A DNA stretch of 64,000 bases from JAUZOB01 sp963692465 (GTDB taxonomy: Bacteria > Bacteroidota > Bacteroidia > Bacteroidales > Prolixibacteraceae): positions 930,001 to 994,000 of the forward strand of contig OY829943.1 of assembly GCA_963692465.1 (NCBI GenBank). The letters run 5' to 3'. This document shows, one piece after another, positions 10,045 through 18,039 of the stretch. How positions within the stretch are numbered: position 1 is the stretch's first letter; each line of letters begins with the position of its first letter. The notes beneath the pieces are model-generated. The model ran no database searches and was not told the origin of the DNA. It saw only the letters and a program-made list of their open reading frames with translations. The position numbers were made by a program, and so were the translations under genes.

Positions 10045-10199
10045 AACTCGAACCTCTATCAATAGAATCTTTTGTGTTTTTTGTTTTAAGAAAAATATTG
10101 AATTAAATCTCGGCAATGATGAAATCAATAAATTGAAAATTCCGGCTTTCTTATAAAATGAAAGAAAGCAGAGAACACTTTTGAGTAGTATAAATCAGA

Positions 10200-10829
10200 C
10201 TATTTATTAAAATAATCTTCAAAGAAAAGGAATGTAATTGCCCATTCACTAAGATAATCCTTAAGTGAGGCCCGTAAAACTCTTAATGCTCTGGATATAT
10301 GAATCTCAACTGTTTTAACCGAAATGCCCAAATTCTCGGCAATTTCTTTATTGGATAGGCCTTCAAAACGGCTTAACCGGAATACAGTCTGGCACTTCTT
10401 GGGTAAACTACTTATTGTATGATTAATGATTGTTTCTACTTCTTCAAATTCAAAATCACTCAGATTCAACCGTTGTAAAGCATCATAATTAAATAAAAGC
10501 ACTTTATAATTATCCAGGATTCCTTTTTTATATTTCTGCTGAAATTTCTCCCGTTTTAAATAATTAAGACATTTATTTCGGACAACCGTCAAAAGAAAAT
10601 ATTTTAATTTAATATCATCTCTGATTTTTTCTCTTTTCTCCCACAGAATAACATAGGCATCCTGCACAATATTACGAGCAACATCCTCATCAACTACATA
10701 ATGTCTGGCATATAAAAATAAATCTTCGAAGTACCCCTTGAAGATTTTTTCAAAAGCCTGTTCTGACCCCTCTTTTAATTTTAAAACAGTAGACCGGGAA
10801 CAAGAATTTTCTTCTTTCAAATTGGCCAT
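10200..10829 (-). CDS. ECF RNA polymerase sigma factor (PUL A)
   Basis: A 209-residue sigma-70 family protein of the Bacteroidetes extracytoplasmic-function type. Region 2 is at about 17-80 (EQAFEKIFKGYFEDLFLYARHYVVDE, then NIVQDAYVILWEKR); region 4 is at about 140-190 (LPKKCQTVFRLSRFEGLSNKEIAENLGISVKTVEIHISRAL), with the helix-turn-helix visible. It should be held at the membrane by the FecR protein encoded next, and released when the STN-bearing SusC senses its ligand, to transcribe susC-susD. The order sigma, fecR, susC, susD, all on one strand, supports this. The start codon is the ATG at 10829; a TAnnTTTG element lies 21 bp ahead. Confidence 0.95.
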   Translation of the reverse strand: MANLKEENSCSRSTVLKLKEGSEQAFEKIFKGYFEDLFLYARHYVVDEDVARNIVQDAYVILWEKREKIRDDIKLKYFLLTVVRNKCLNYLKREKFQQKYKKGILDNYKVLLFNYDALQRLNLSDFEFEEVETIINHTISSLPKKCQTVFRLSRFEGLSNKEIAENLGISVKTVEIHISRALRVLRASLKDYLSEWAITFLFFEDYFNK

Positions 10830-10849
10830 TGCTACAACATTATTTCTTA

Positions 10850-10857
10850 CAAATATA
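10850..10857 (-). promoter_or_regulatory. putative -7 element for the PUL A sigma gene
   Basis: On the minus strand this reads TATATTTG, a full match to the Bacteroidetes TAnnTTTG box, 21 bp ahead of the sigma start. I do not see a clear TTG at the -33 position, so support is partial. Confidence 0.4.
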
Positions 10858-11073
10858 AAATATCTATCCGTTTAATCTCTACGTAATTCATACGAAATAA
10901 AAATCATCCACACGTCAAACAAACCACCTCATCAGCCAGAAAAAGTGATTAGGCAAAGTCCAAATCGACCAGCCTAAGAAGAATAAATTTCTTCAAAGTC
11001 TAAACTTATCTGATCACAAATTGTGTAAAAGGAAAATTATAAAATTAGCAAGTACAGTGTAGACTCTCAATAG

Positions 11074-11230
11074 TGTATACTTATTTTAGTAATGTTCTAA
11101 CTGTGGTACTACTATCATTCTGCTTGCCAGACCACTGGACGTCCGAAGCAGCTTCCAAGGTGCTTAGCACGAACAGACCACCTTTGAACCACCTACGAAC
11201 CACCTACAAACCTCTTACAAAAGCACCTGA
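11074..11230 (+). repeat. copy 1 of a two-copy noncoding element with 11-bp tandem repeats
   Basis: The element starts with TGTATACTTATTTTAGTA (11074-11091), has AGGTGCTTAGCAC at 11158-11170, and then about four imperfect 11-bp units of consensus AACCACCTACG (about 11176-11218). The same three parts, in the same order, occur on the minus strand at 43081-43257. It lies in the gene-free stretch between the PUL A sigma gene and araA. A short reading frame that crosses it (11073-11294) is low-complexity and has no ribosome binding site, so I treat the stretch as noncoding. Confidence 0.55.
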
Positions 11231-11291
11231 AAAAAGACAGTTACACCCACGCTATAAGCATCTTACACCGAAGAACTCTTGTAAACATAAA

Positions 11292-11327
11292 TAAAACAGG
11301 GCACTCCGAATATTTGGAATACCCTGT
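11292..11327 (-). terminator. rho-independent terminator of araA
   Basis: On the minus strand, ACAGGGTATTCC pairs with GGAGTGCCCTGT (12 bp, two G-U) around an 8-nt loop and is followed by TTTTATT. It begins 23 bp after the araA stop. Confidence 0.8.
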
Positions 11328-11349
11328 CATTTGAAGTGGACAAAAAATA

Positions 11350-12855
11350 TTACTTTAATGCTTTATTAAGAAGGTAATACATCTCATTCCAACGAAGCTC
11401 TTTCTTAAAATCCGTCAGATTCGTGTGTTCGTCGATTGAAAGGAATTCAATATCAGCAATTTCACAGAAATCTTCCATGTATTCTGCAGTTAGCGCTTTA
11501 CTGAATCCGGTATGGTGTGCTCCTCCGGCCAATATCCATGCCCCTGCACCAATCTGAAGATTCGGTCTGGGAACCCATAATGCTCTTGCTACGGGCAGTT
11601 TCGGCAAATCGTGCTCGGGTACCACAACATCGACATTGCTTAATATCATACGGAAGCGATTGCCCATATCAACGATAGAGGCACAAACCGCTTCTCCGGC
11701 AGGAACATTGAATACCATCCGGGCCGGATCTTCTTTTCCTCCGATTCCCAGCGGGTGAACTTCTATTTTGTTGTTGCCGTCACCGATTGAAGGACAAACC
11801 TCAAGCATGTGTGAACCTAACTCTTTCATTCCTCTCGGATCGAAATGATAGGTGTAATCTTCCATAAACGAAACACCTCCTGGCAAACCAATACTCATCA
11901 CTTTCATGGCACGAACCAAAGCCGACTGCTTCCAGTCTCCTTCGGCACCAAAGCCATAGCCGTCAGCCATAAGGCGCTGTACTGCAAGTCCGGGTAGCTG
12001 GGTTAATCCGTACAAATCCTCAAAAGTCGTGGTAAAACCTTTAAAATCTCCGTCTTCAAGAAATTTACGCATTCCTAGTTCAATACGAGCCTGAGCCCTT
12101 ACATTCTGATAATATTTTGCTCCCGGTTTTGCATTAGAAGCAATATGATACAGACGATCATATTCCTGATATAATTTATCAATCTGTTCTTCAGTCACTG
12201 CATCAACATCACGAACCAAGTCTCCCAACGGGAAATAGTTAACCGAGAAGCCAAAACGAAGCTGTGCCTCGACTTTATCACCTTCGGTTACTGCGACTTC
12301 ACGCATATTATCACCAAAGCGGGCAAACTTTGCTCCCTGCCAGTCAAACCATGCGGCACAAGCTCTGGACCAGACACCTAGTCGTTGACGGACTTCTTCA
12401 TCTTTCCAATAACCAACAACAACTTTACGATTTTTACGCAATCGGGCAAAGATGAATCCGTGTTCACGATCGCCATGAGCCGACTGGTTCAAATTCATAA
12501 AATCCATATCCATCTCACTCCATGGAATATCACGATTATACTGAGTATGCAGATGAGCAACCGGTTTATTTAATATTTTCAGTCCGTTAATCCACATCTT
12601 CGATGGGGAAAAAGTATGCATCCAAGTGATAATACCAATACATTTTTTACAGGAGTTCGCTTCTACACACAAATCGGTAATCCCTTCGGGCGTTGTTAAT
12701 ACCGGCTTAAAAACAACACTTACCGGAATTTTAGCTGAAGCATTTAATCCCGCAGCAATTTCTTTTGAATGCTCTGCAACCTGCCTTAGTGTTTCTTCGC
12801 CGTACAAATGCTGGCTTCCGGTTACAAACCAAACTTCTAATTTTTTTAAATCCAT
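11350..12855 (-). CDS. araA: L-arabinose isomerase
   Basis: A 501-residue enzyme converting L-arabinose to L-ribulose in the cytoplasm, nearly the same length as the E. coli enzyme (500). The start FVTGSQHLYGEETL is the family hallmark. The active-site segment GGVSFMEDYTYHF places Glu at about 332, and GGAHHTGFSKAL places the metal/active-site His near 448, close to the E. coli positions 333 and 450. The gene stands alone: no araB or araD is in the window. It has its own terminator and a TACATTTG promoter box about 80 bp upstream. Its neighbours gnd and tkt handle the pentose phosphates that arabinose would become, and arabinose is a typical side-chain sugar of the pectins targeted by other genes here. 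Confidence 0.97.
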   Translation of the reverse strand: MDLKKLEVWFVTGSQHLYGEETLRQVAEHSKEIAAGLNASAKIPVSVVFKPVLTTPEGITDLCVEANSCKKCIGIITWMHTFSPSKMWINGLKILNKPVAHLHTQYNRDIPWSEMDMDFMNLNQSAHGDREHGFIFARLRKNRKVVVGYWKDEEVRQRLGVWSRACAAWFDWQGAKFARFGDNMREVAVTEGDKVEAQLRFGFSVNYFPLGDLVRDVDAVTEEQIDKLYQEYDRLYHIASNAKPGAKYYQNVRAQARIELGMRKFLEDGDFKGFTTTFEDLYGLTQLPGLAVQRLMADGYGFGAEGDWKQSALVRAMKVMSIGLPGGVSFMEDYTYHFDPRGMKELGSHMLEVCPSIGDGNNKIEVHPLGIGGKEDPARMVFNVPAGEAVCASIVDMGNRFRMILSNVDVVVPEHDLPKLPVARALWVPRPNLQIGAGAWILAGGAHHTGFSKALTAEYMEDFCEIADIEFLSIDEHTNLTDFKKELRWNEMYYLLNKALK

Positions 12856-12932
12856 AGTTATTGATTTAATGTTTGGATGTTGAGTTAATTTAATTTTTCA
12901 AAACAAATGAGTTTCATTTCATTTGGTCTATA

Positions 12933-12940
12933 CAAATGTA
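12933..12940 (-). promoter_or_regulatory. putative -7 element of araA
   Basis: The minus strand reads TACATTTG, matching TAnnTTTG, 77 bp before the araA start. No TTG is visible 19 bp further up, so an activator may be needed. Confidence 0.4.
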
Positions 12941-13145
12941 TAAAAGTATATTTCACCTTTTTGTAAAGAACTTAAATTTATTTTCATCAAAAGCAAAGAA
13001 TAATCATTTTCTCCGATGAAGTCTTGCGTTTAGCTATTTCATTCGCTATCAGCAATGAATAGAAAAAAGACAAAGCGCACCAAATGGATAGAAACACGAT
13101 TCTTGTTGAACTAATGCAACAACGAATTGTTTAAAGGAATAAACA

Positions 13146-13198
13146 CGGGTGATCTTGCGTCGCAATGAACTTATCGGACAAGTTATTCATCGCACCCG
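13146..13198 (+). other. possible structured leader upstream of gnd; rest of the araA-gnd gap is featureless
   Basis: In the 429-bp gap between the divergent araA and gnd genes, CGGGTG (13146-13151) pairs with CACCCG (13193-13198), and inside it ATGAA pairs with TTCAT and CTT with AAG to give a nested stem-loop that ends about 87 bp before the gnd start. No known riboswitch core is recognised. Apart from the araA promoter box I see nothing else in this gap. Confidence 0.3.
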
Positions 13199-13284
13199 AA
13201 AAGAAAACCCGGATTAGACAAAAGATCATAACGGTATGACTGCAAAAAAATTGATATATTCGTTTAATCACAAAAAAAAGAAGA

Positions 13285-14733
13285 ATGAAAGCTGACATAG
13301 GTCTTATTGGATTGGCCGTAATGGGCGAAAATCTGGTACTTAACATGGAAAATAAAGGCTACACGGTTGCTGTTTATAACCGCAGTACCGACAAAGTAGA
13401 TCGTTTCATTAATGGTCGGGGGAAAGGGAAAAAGTTTATCGGAACTCATTCTATTCCGGAGTTAACGGCATCGCTGACTTCTCCCCGAAAAGTGATGATG
13501 CTGGTTAAAGCCGGTCAACCGGTAGATGATTTGATTGCTCAGCTTATTCCTCATCTCGACAAAGGGGATATTATTATTGACGGAGGAAATTCTAATTACG
13601 AAGACACCATTCGACGGGCCAAAGAGGTTGAATCACACGACCTGCTCTATGTCGGTTCAGGAGTATCGGGAGGTGAAGAAGGTGCGTTAAACGGCCCCTC
13701 ACTGATGCCTGGGGGATCACCGGCGGCATGGCCGTTTATTAAAGATATCTTCCAAAATATTGCTGCAAAAGTTGAAGACGGCACACCTTGCTGTGACTGG
13801 GTCGGGGAAAACGGAGCCGGACACTTTGTGAAAATGGTCCATAATGGAATCGAATACGGGGATATGCAAATTATAAGCGAGGCATACTCGCTCATGAAAA
13901 ACATCGTCGGGATGAACAATGAGGAGATACAGAAAACCTTTGTTGAATGGAATAAAGGGGATCTGAATTCGTATCTGATTGAAATTACCGCAAACATTCT
14001 GACCCACAAAGATGGAGATGGACACCCGCTGGTTGAAAAAATATTAGACACTGCGGGTCAGAAAGGAACCGGAAAATGGGCAGGTATCTCGGCTCTTGAC
14101 TTCGGAGTACCGCTCACCTTAATTGTAGAATCCGTCTTTGCCAGAGCTCTCTCCGCCAATAAGGAAGAACGCATAAACGCTGCGAGGGTCTTCCCTTCCA
14201 ACGTACATCCATTCACCGGAGATAAGAAGAAATTTCTCAATAACCTGAAAGATGCTCTTTTTGCCTCAAAGATTATTTCTTACACCCAGGGATATCTTCT
14301 CATGCGGGAAGCTGCCCGGCAATATGACTGGAACCTCAATTACGGAGGTATTGCCCTGATGTGGCGGGGGGGATGTATCATCCGTTCCGTATTTTTGAAT
14401 CGGATCAAGGAAGCTTTCGATATCAATCCCGATCTGGAAAATTTATTAATGAGCCCATTCTTCAGTGAGAAAATAAGACAAGCACAGAAAGGATGGAGAA
14501 ATACGGTGGCTCAGGCAGCGTTAGAAGGGACTCCTGTACCAGCTTTTAGTGCAGCCCTCTCTTATTTTGACGGGGTCCGTTCTGAAAATCTACCGGCTAA
14601 TCTCATCCAGGCTCAAAGGGATTATTTCGGAGCACACACCTATGAACGGGTTGATCGGGAAAGAGGTTTATTTTTCCATACCAACTGGACGGGGCACGGT
14701 GGAAACACCGCTTCTTCGTCTTACAATGTATAA
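13285..14733 (+). CDS. gnd: 6-phosphogluconate dehydrogenase, decarboxylating
   Basis: A 482-residue cytoplasmic enzyme that oxidises 6-phosphogluconate to ribulose 5-phosphate and CO2. The Rossmann fold begins at GLAVMGENLVLNMENKGY, with an Asn-Arg (YNRS) after the second strand that usually favours NADP. IIDGGNSNYEDT and the catalytic HFVKMVHNGIEYGDMQ (Lys near 184) are intact, as are DTAGQKGTGKWAG and the C-terminal FFHTNWTGHGG that closes over the partner subunit. This is the long form of about 470-480 residues. RBS-like AAAAAAAAGAAGA directly precedes the ATG. It is followed by a strong hairpin shared with the convergent cold-shock gene. Confidence 0.98.
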   Translation: MKADIGLIGLAVMGENLVLNMENKGYTVAVYNRSTDKVDRFINGRGKGKKFIGTHSIPELTASLTSPRKVMMLVKAGQPVDDLIAQLIPHLDKGDIIIDGGNSNYEDTIRRAKEVESHDLLYVGSGVSGGEEGALNGPSLMPGGSPAAWPFIKDIFQNIAAKVEDGTPCCDWVGENGAGHFVKMVHNGIEYGDMQIISEAYSLMKNIVGMNNEEIQKTFVEWNKGDLNSYLIEITANILTHKDGDGHPLVEKILDTAGQKGTGKWAGISALDFGVPLTLIVESVFARALSANKEERINAARVFPSNVHPFTGDKKKFLNNLKDALFASKIISYTQGYLLMREAARQYDWNLNYGGIALMWRGGCIIRSVFLNRIKEAFDINPDLENLLMSPFFSEKIRQAQKGWRNTVAQAALEGTPVPAFSAALSYFDGVRSENLPANLIQAQRDYFGAHTYERVDRERGLFFHTNWTGHGGNTASSSYNV

Positions 14734-14740
14734 CAGCCTA

Positions 14741-14775
14741 AAAAAAGAGGCTATCCTTTTCAGGATAGCCTCTTC
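14741..14775. terminator. bidirectional terminator between gnd and the cold-shock gene
   Basis: AGAGGCTATCC (14746-14756) and GGATAGCCTCT (14763-14773) form a perfect 11-bp stem with a 6-nt loop. On the minus strand it is followed by a T run (14741-14746), so it best serves the cold-shock gene; for gnd the following run is TCACTCTTCTT. Confidence 0.8.
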
Positions 14776-14869
14776 ACTCTTCTTCAGCTATAAAAGCCTT
14801 AGATTTCTTTCTAAAAAAAAGCTTTACAGTTGCAGCAAAGCTCAAGATTAAAATTACTTCGAATATAAA

Positions 14870-15061
14870 CTATACTAGTTTAACATTGACCGCATTTAAT
14901 CCTTTTCTTCCTTCTTGGAGTTCGAATGTTACGTCATCATCTTCTTTGATTCTGTCGATAAGACCTGAAGAATGAACGAAATATTCTTTTCCAGTCTCTG
15001 ATTCCTTGATAAATCCAAATCCTTTGGATTCATTGAAAAATTTTACTTTACCTTCTTTCAT
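14870..15061 (-). CDS. cold-shock domain protein
   Basis: A 63-residue single cold-shock domain from the ATG at 15061; the longer in-frame ORF upstream is AT-rich leader. RNP1 appears as KGFGFIK (about 13-19) and RNP2 as YFVHSSG (about 27-33), with the basic start MKEGKVKFFNESK. Proteins of this kind bind single-stranded RNA and melt secondary structure, acting as RNA chaperones. The product is close to the 65-70 residues usual for CspA/CspC. A TATATTTG box sits 25 bp ahead of the ATG. It is monocistronic, convergent with gnd. Confidence 0.95.
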   Translation of the reverse strand: MKEGKVKFFNESKGFGFIKESETGKEYFVHSSGLIDRIKEDDDVTFELQEGRKGLNAVNVKLV

Positions 15062-15085
15062 GATATTATAATAAATAAATATCCA

Positions 15086-15093
15086 CAAATATA
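15086..15093 (-). promoter_or_regulatory. putative -7 element of the cold-shock gene
   Basis: TATATTTG on the minus strand, 24 bp before the start codon. It would give a very short leader, unlike the long cspA leader of enterics. The -33 part is unclear. Confidence 0.4.
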
Positions 15094-15279
15094 AATGAAA
15101 ATATTCACCCATTTACTATTTCAGCAAAAATATTTCACTTAAACACCAATTAATTATTAACTAATTATTAACCAGCTCTATCTTATCCATAAAAAAAGTT
15201 CTATTTTTTATCCTTCCAACTAAACTATTTCCGCCGAAAAACGTTTAGAGTTACGAAACCAATCAGAAAGGAAGAGCTT

Positions 15280-15405
15280 ATGACAGAAATAGCTTACGAT
15301 GTGTTACACGCTGGTCATCCCTTCACCCCCGTTAACCTGTTTACCCCGGAGTTTAAAAGTCAGGATGACTCTCCGAAAGAAGGAATTTTGTTCATGAATT
15401 ATTAA
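15280..15405 (+). CDS. possible 41-residue small protein, unrecognised
   Basis: A short frame in the otherwise gene-free 15062-15813 stretch. It starts with an ATG eight bases after GGAAGAG, one of the few Shine-Dalgarno-like sequences here, and ends in TAA at 15405. The product begins MTEIAYDVLHAGHPF and is acidic toward its end; I know no family for it. A strong terminator follows at 15452-15486, which otherwise has no gene to serve. Against it: small size, no clear TAnnTTTG promoter, and a weak overlapping frame on the other strand. It could instead be part of a small RNA. Confidence 0.35.
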   Translation: MTEIAYDVLHAGHPFTPVNLFTPEFKSQDDSPKEGILFMNY

Positions 15406-15451
15406 AAATTTTAAATTCATTTTTAAGGTTTTAAAAACATAGCTATTTTGA

Positions 15452-15486
15452 GGGAGGTTGTCAAAGTAAGACGACCTCCCTTTTTT
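15452..15486 (+). terminator. strong rho-independent terminator without an assigned gene
   Basis: GGGAGGTTGTC pairs perfectly with GACGACCTCCC over 11 bp around a 7-nt loop and is followed by TTTTTT. The upstream plus-strand gene it would end is either the small ORF at 15280 or an RNA. tkt starts 330 bp further on. Confidence 0.75.
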
Positions 15487-15753
15487 ATGGTATGCATACA
15501 ACTATTTGCACCAAAAGATAACGTGATTGAGTCGTTTTTAATATTTTTCAGAACAAAACGCTCTGAATTTTTCCAGTTATTACTTGTAAAGAAACGAATC
15601 GTTTACCGAGCAAAGATAAATAAAGAGTATTGGATCAAAATCGGCAAATACGGGAACAAGTTTACTTGAAAAATAATTTAAAGAATGAACATTTAACTTA
15701 TACTGTTTGAAATTTTTAGGACGGAAAACCGCGCATTCTGTAAAATAATGACC

Positions 15754-15783
15754 TTGCATCCTTAAATTTTTTCTCTAATTTTA
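15754..15783 (+). promoter_or_regulatory. tkt promoter
   Basis: TTG (15754-15756), a 19-bp spacer, then TAATTTTA (15776-15783), one mismatch from TAnnTTTG. It lies 30 bp before the tkt start. Confidence 0.55.
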
Positions 15784-15813
15784 ACACCACAAAACACTAA
15801 ATTAAATAACAAG

Positions 15814-17844
15814 ATGAATAATTCCATAAAAAAAGCTGCTGACAATATTCGTATTCTGGCAGCCTCCATGGTTGAAAAAGCTAAATCCGGACATCCCGGT
15901 GGAGCAATGGGTGGAGCCGACTTTGTCAGTGTACTTTATTCCGAATTCCTTTGTTACGATCCAAACGATTTAGGCTGGATACACCGTGATCGCTTTTTTA
16001 TGGATCCGGGGCACATGTCCCCTATGTTATATTCGGTTCTTGCTTTAGCCGGACAGTTCAAATTGGATGATTTAAAACAGTTCCGTCAATGGGGAAGCAT
16101 TACTCCCGGACATCCGGAAGTAGACGTATTGCACGGAATTGAGAACACCTCCGGTCCATTGGGACAAGGACATACCATGGCTGTCGGTGCAGCAATTGCC
16201 GAACGCTTCCTTGTCGCTCGTTTTGGGGAATGGATGGCTCATAAAACCTACACCTACATCTCCGATGGTGGTATTCAGGAAGAAATATCCCAGGGTGCCG
16301 GACGTATTGCAGGATTTCTCGGATTGAGTAACCTCATTATGTTCTACGATTCGAATGATATTCAACTCTCTACTCCAGTCGGAGAAGTGTCGCTTGAAGA
16401 TACAGCAAAGAAATATGAAGCATGGAACTGGAATGTTCTGAAGATTAACGGAAACGATGTTGATCAGATCCGTCAGGCACTTACTACGGCGAACAAAGAG
16501 ACCGAACGGCCAACGCTTATTATCGGAAAAACATCAATGGGTAAAGGGGCTGTAACCGAAGAAGGAGCCTCCTATGAAGGCAAAACGTCAACACATGGAC
16601 AACCACTTTCGGCCAGTGGTGCTTCTTTTGCCAAAACAATCGAAAATCTGGGCGGTGATCCGGAGAACCCATTCCAATTTTTCCCTGAGGCATTGGATTT
16701 ATTCAGTCTCCGACGTGCCGAACTGGTTAAGTTGGTTGCACAGAAACACAAAGAAGAAGACAAATGGGCTGAGGCCAATCCCGAATTGGCCGACAAACTG
16801 GATCGTTTCTTCGATGATGAAGCTCCCGATTTTGATTTTAGCAAAATTGTTCAAAAGCCCAATAGTGCAACCCGTGCTGCTTCGGCAACTGTTCTTTCTG
16901 CATTTGCAGATCAAATTGAGAATATGGTGGTCGCTTCTGCCGACCTATCGAATTCAGATAAAACCGATGCTTTCCTTAAAAAGACTAAAGCTTTCGAAAA
17001 AGGCGACTTCTCCGGAGCTTTCTTTCAGGCTGGTGTTTCAGAACTAAGTATGGCTTGCATTATGAATGGAATGGCATTGCATGGAGGAATTATCCCGGCC
17101 TGCGGAACGTTCTTTGTCTTTAGTGATTACATGAAACCAGCCGTTCGTCTTGCTGCATTGATGGAATTACCGGTTAAATATATCTGGACTCATGACGCTT
17201 TCCGTGTTGGGGAAGATGGTCCGACACATCAACCCGTTGAGCAGGAGGCACAGATTCGTCTCATGGAAAAACTAAAAAATCATAGTGGTGATAATTCAGT
17301 ATTGGTTCTTCGTCCGGCTGATGCCGTTGAGGCAACTGTTGCATGGAAGATGGCTCTGGAAAATACCGATACGCCAACGGCCTTAATCTTATCGCGTCAG
17401 AACATCAAAGATCTGCCGGCAAAAAAGAACCGTTACGAAGAAGCTCTTGAAGCAGAAAAAGGAGCCTATACCATCATCGAATGCGGAGGAACTCCCGACG
17501 TTATTCTGGTTGGTAACGGATCTGAAGTTTCGACCCTGGTTGAAGGAGCTGCATTACTTAAAGAAAAAGACAATCTCAAAGTACGTGTCGTTTCAGCTAT
17601 TTCCGAAGGCCTTTTCAGAAATCAAACAGCACAATACCAACATTCGATTCTTCCGGGAGATGTTCCCAAATTCGGTTTAACCGCCGGATTACCGGTCACC
17701 CTTCGTGGATTAGTTGGGACTTCGGGTGCTGTATGGGGAATGAATTCTTTCGGATTCTCTGCTCCCTACCCTGTTCTTGATGAACAACTGGGCTTTACCG
17801 CTCCGAATGTTTACGAGCAAGTGAAAATTTTTCTGGGAAAATAA
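15814..17844 (+). CDS. tkt: transketolase
   Basis: A 676-residue thiamine-diphosphate enzyme moving two-carbon units between sugar phosphates in the pentose phosphate pathway. The N-terminal domain has KSGHPGGAMGGADF (about 23-36), the cofactor-binding SDGGIQEEISQGAGRIAG near 149, and NDIQLSTPVGE. The pyrimidine domain (about 350-520) has the ISELSMACIMNGMALHGG-like segment (Glu proton relay) and WTHDAFRVGEDGPTHQPVEQ. The C-terminal domain ends at about 676. Length matches full-length transketolase (about 660-680), not the split form. With araA and gnd nearby it forms a loose pentose-metabolism neighbourhood, although each gene has its own promoter and terminator. Confidence 0.97.
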   Translation: MNNSIKKAADNIRILAASMVEKAKSGHPGGAMGGADFVSVLYSEFLCYDPNDLGWIHRDRFFMDPGHMSPMLYSVLALAGQFKLDDLKQFRQWGSITPGHPEVDVLHGIENTSGPLGQGHTMAVGAAIAERFLVARFGEWMAHKTYTYISDGGIQEEISQGAGRIAGFLGLSNLIMFYDSNDIQLSTPVGEVSLEDTAKKYEAWNWNVLKINGNDVDQIRQALTTANKETERPTLIIGKTSMGKGAVTEEGASYEGKTSTHGQPLSASGASFAKTIENLGGDPENPFQFFPEALDLFSLRRAELVKLVAQKHKEEDKWAEANPELADKLDRFFDDEAPDFDFSKIVQKPNSATRAASATVLSAFADQIENMVVASADLSNSDKTDAFLKKTKAFEKGDFSGAFFQAGVSELSMACIMNGMALHGGIIPACGTFFVFSDYMKPAVRLAALMELPVKYIWTHDAFRVGEDGPTHQPVEQEAQIRLMEKLKNHSGDNSVLVLRPADAVEATVAWKMALENTDTPTALILSRQNIKDLPAKKNRYEEALEAEKGAYTIIECGGTPDVILVGNGSEVSTLVEGAALLKEKDNLKVRVVSAISEGLFRNQTAQYQHSILPGDVPKFGLTAGLPVTLRGLVGTSGAVWGMNSFGFSAPYPVLDEQLGFTAPNVYEQVKIFLGK

Positions 17845-17870
17845 CACACTCAGAAAATCACAATAATTTT

Positions 17871-17911
17871 GAAGAGGCTGTCCATAAAACATGGTACAGC
17901 CTCTTCTTTTT
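17871..17911 (+). terminator. tkt terminator
   Basis: GAAGAGGCTGT pairs with ACAGCCTCTTC (11 bp), continued by CCAT/ATGG inside, then TTTTT. It starts 27 bp after the tkt stop. Confidence 0.85.
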
Positions 17912-18003
17912 CATCATATCAATCAATTGTGATTCTGTTTATTAACTCACGCATAAATCCATCACAAGTATAAAACGGCATTTCATTTATTAAATTGCTT
18001 TTT

Positions 18004-18011
18004 TAATTTTG
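18004..18011 (+). promoter_or_regulatory. putative -7 element for the PUL B sigma gene
   Basis: TAATTTTG matches TAnnTTTG and lies 28 bp ahead of the sigma start; the -33 region reads TTC instead of TTG. Confidence 0.45.
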
Positions 18012-18039
18012 TATCGTTATGCATTAATACTACTTCATC

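Noticed and set aside
11073..11294. 73-codon plus-strand frame between PUL A and araA
   Set aside because: It runs through the tandem repeats, has no ribosome binding site and a skewed composition, and no family is recognisable.
13131..13449. Minus-strand frames overlapping the start of gnd
   Set aside because: They lie antisense to the well-supported gnd start and have no family signature.
15448..15669. 73-codon frame after the terminator before tkt
   Set aside because: It begins inside the terminator stem, has a GC-poor biased composition and no known family.
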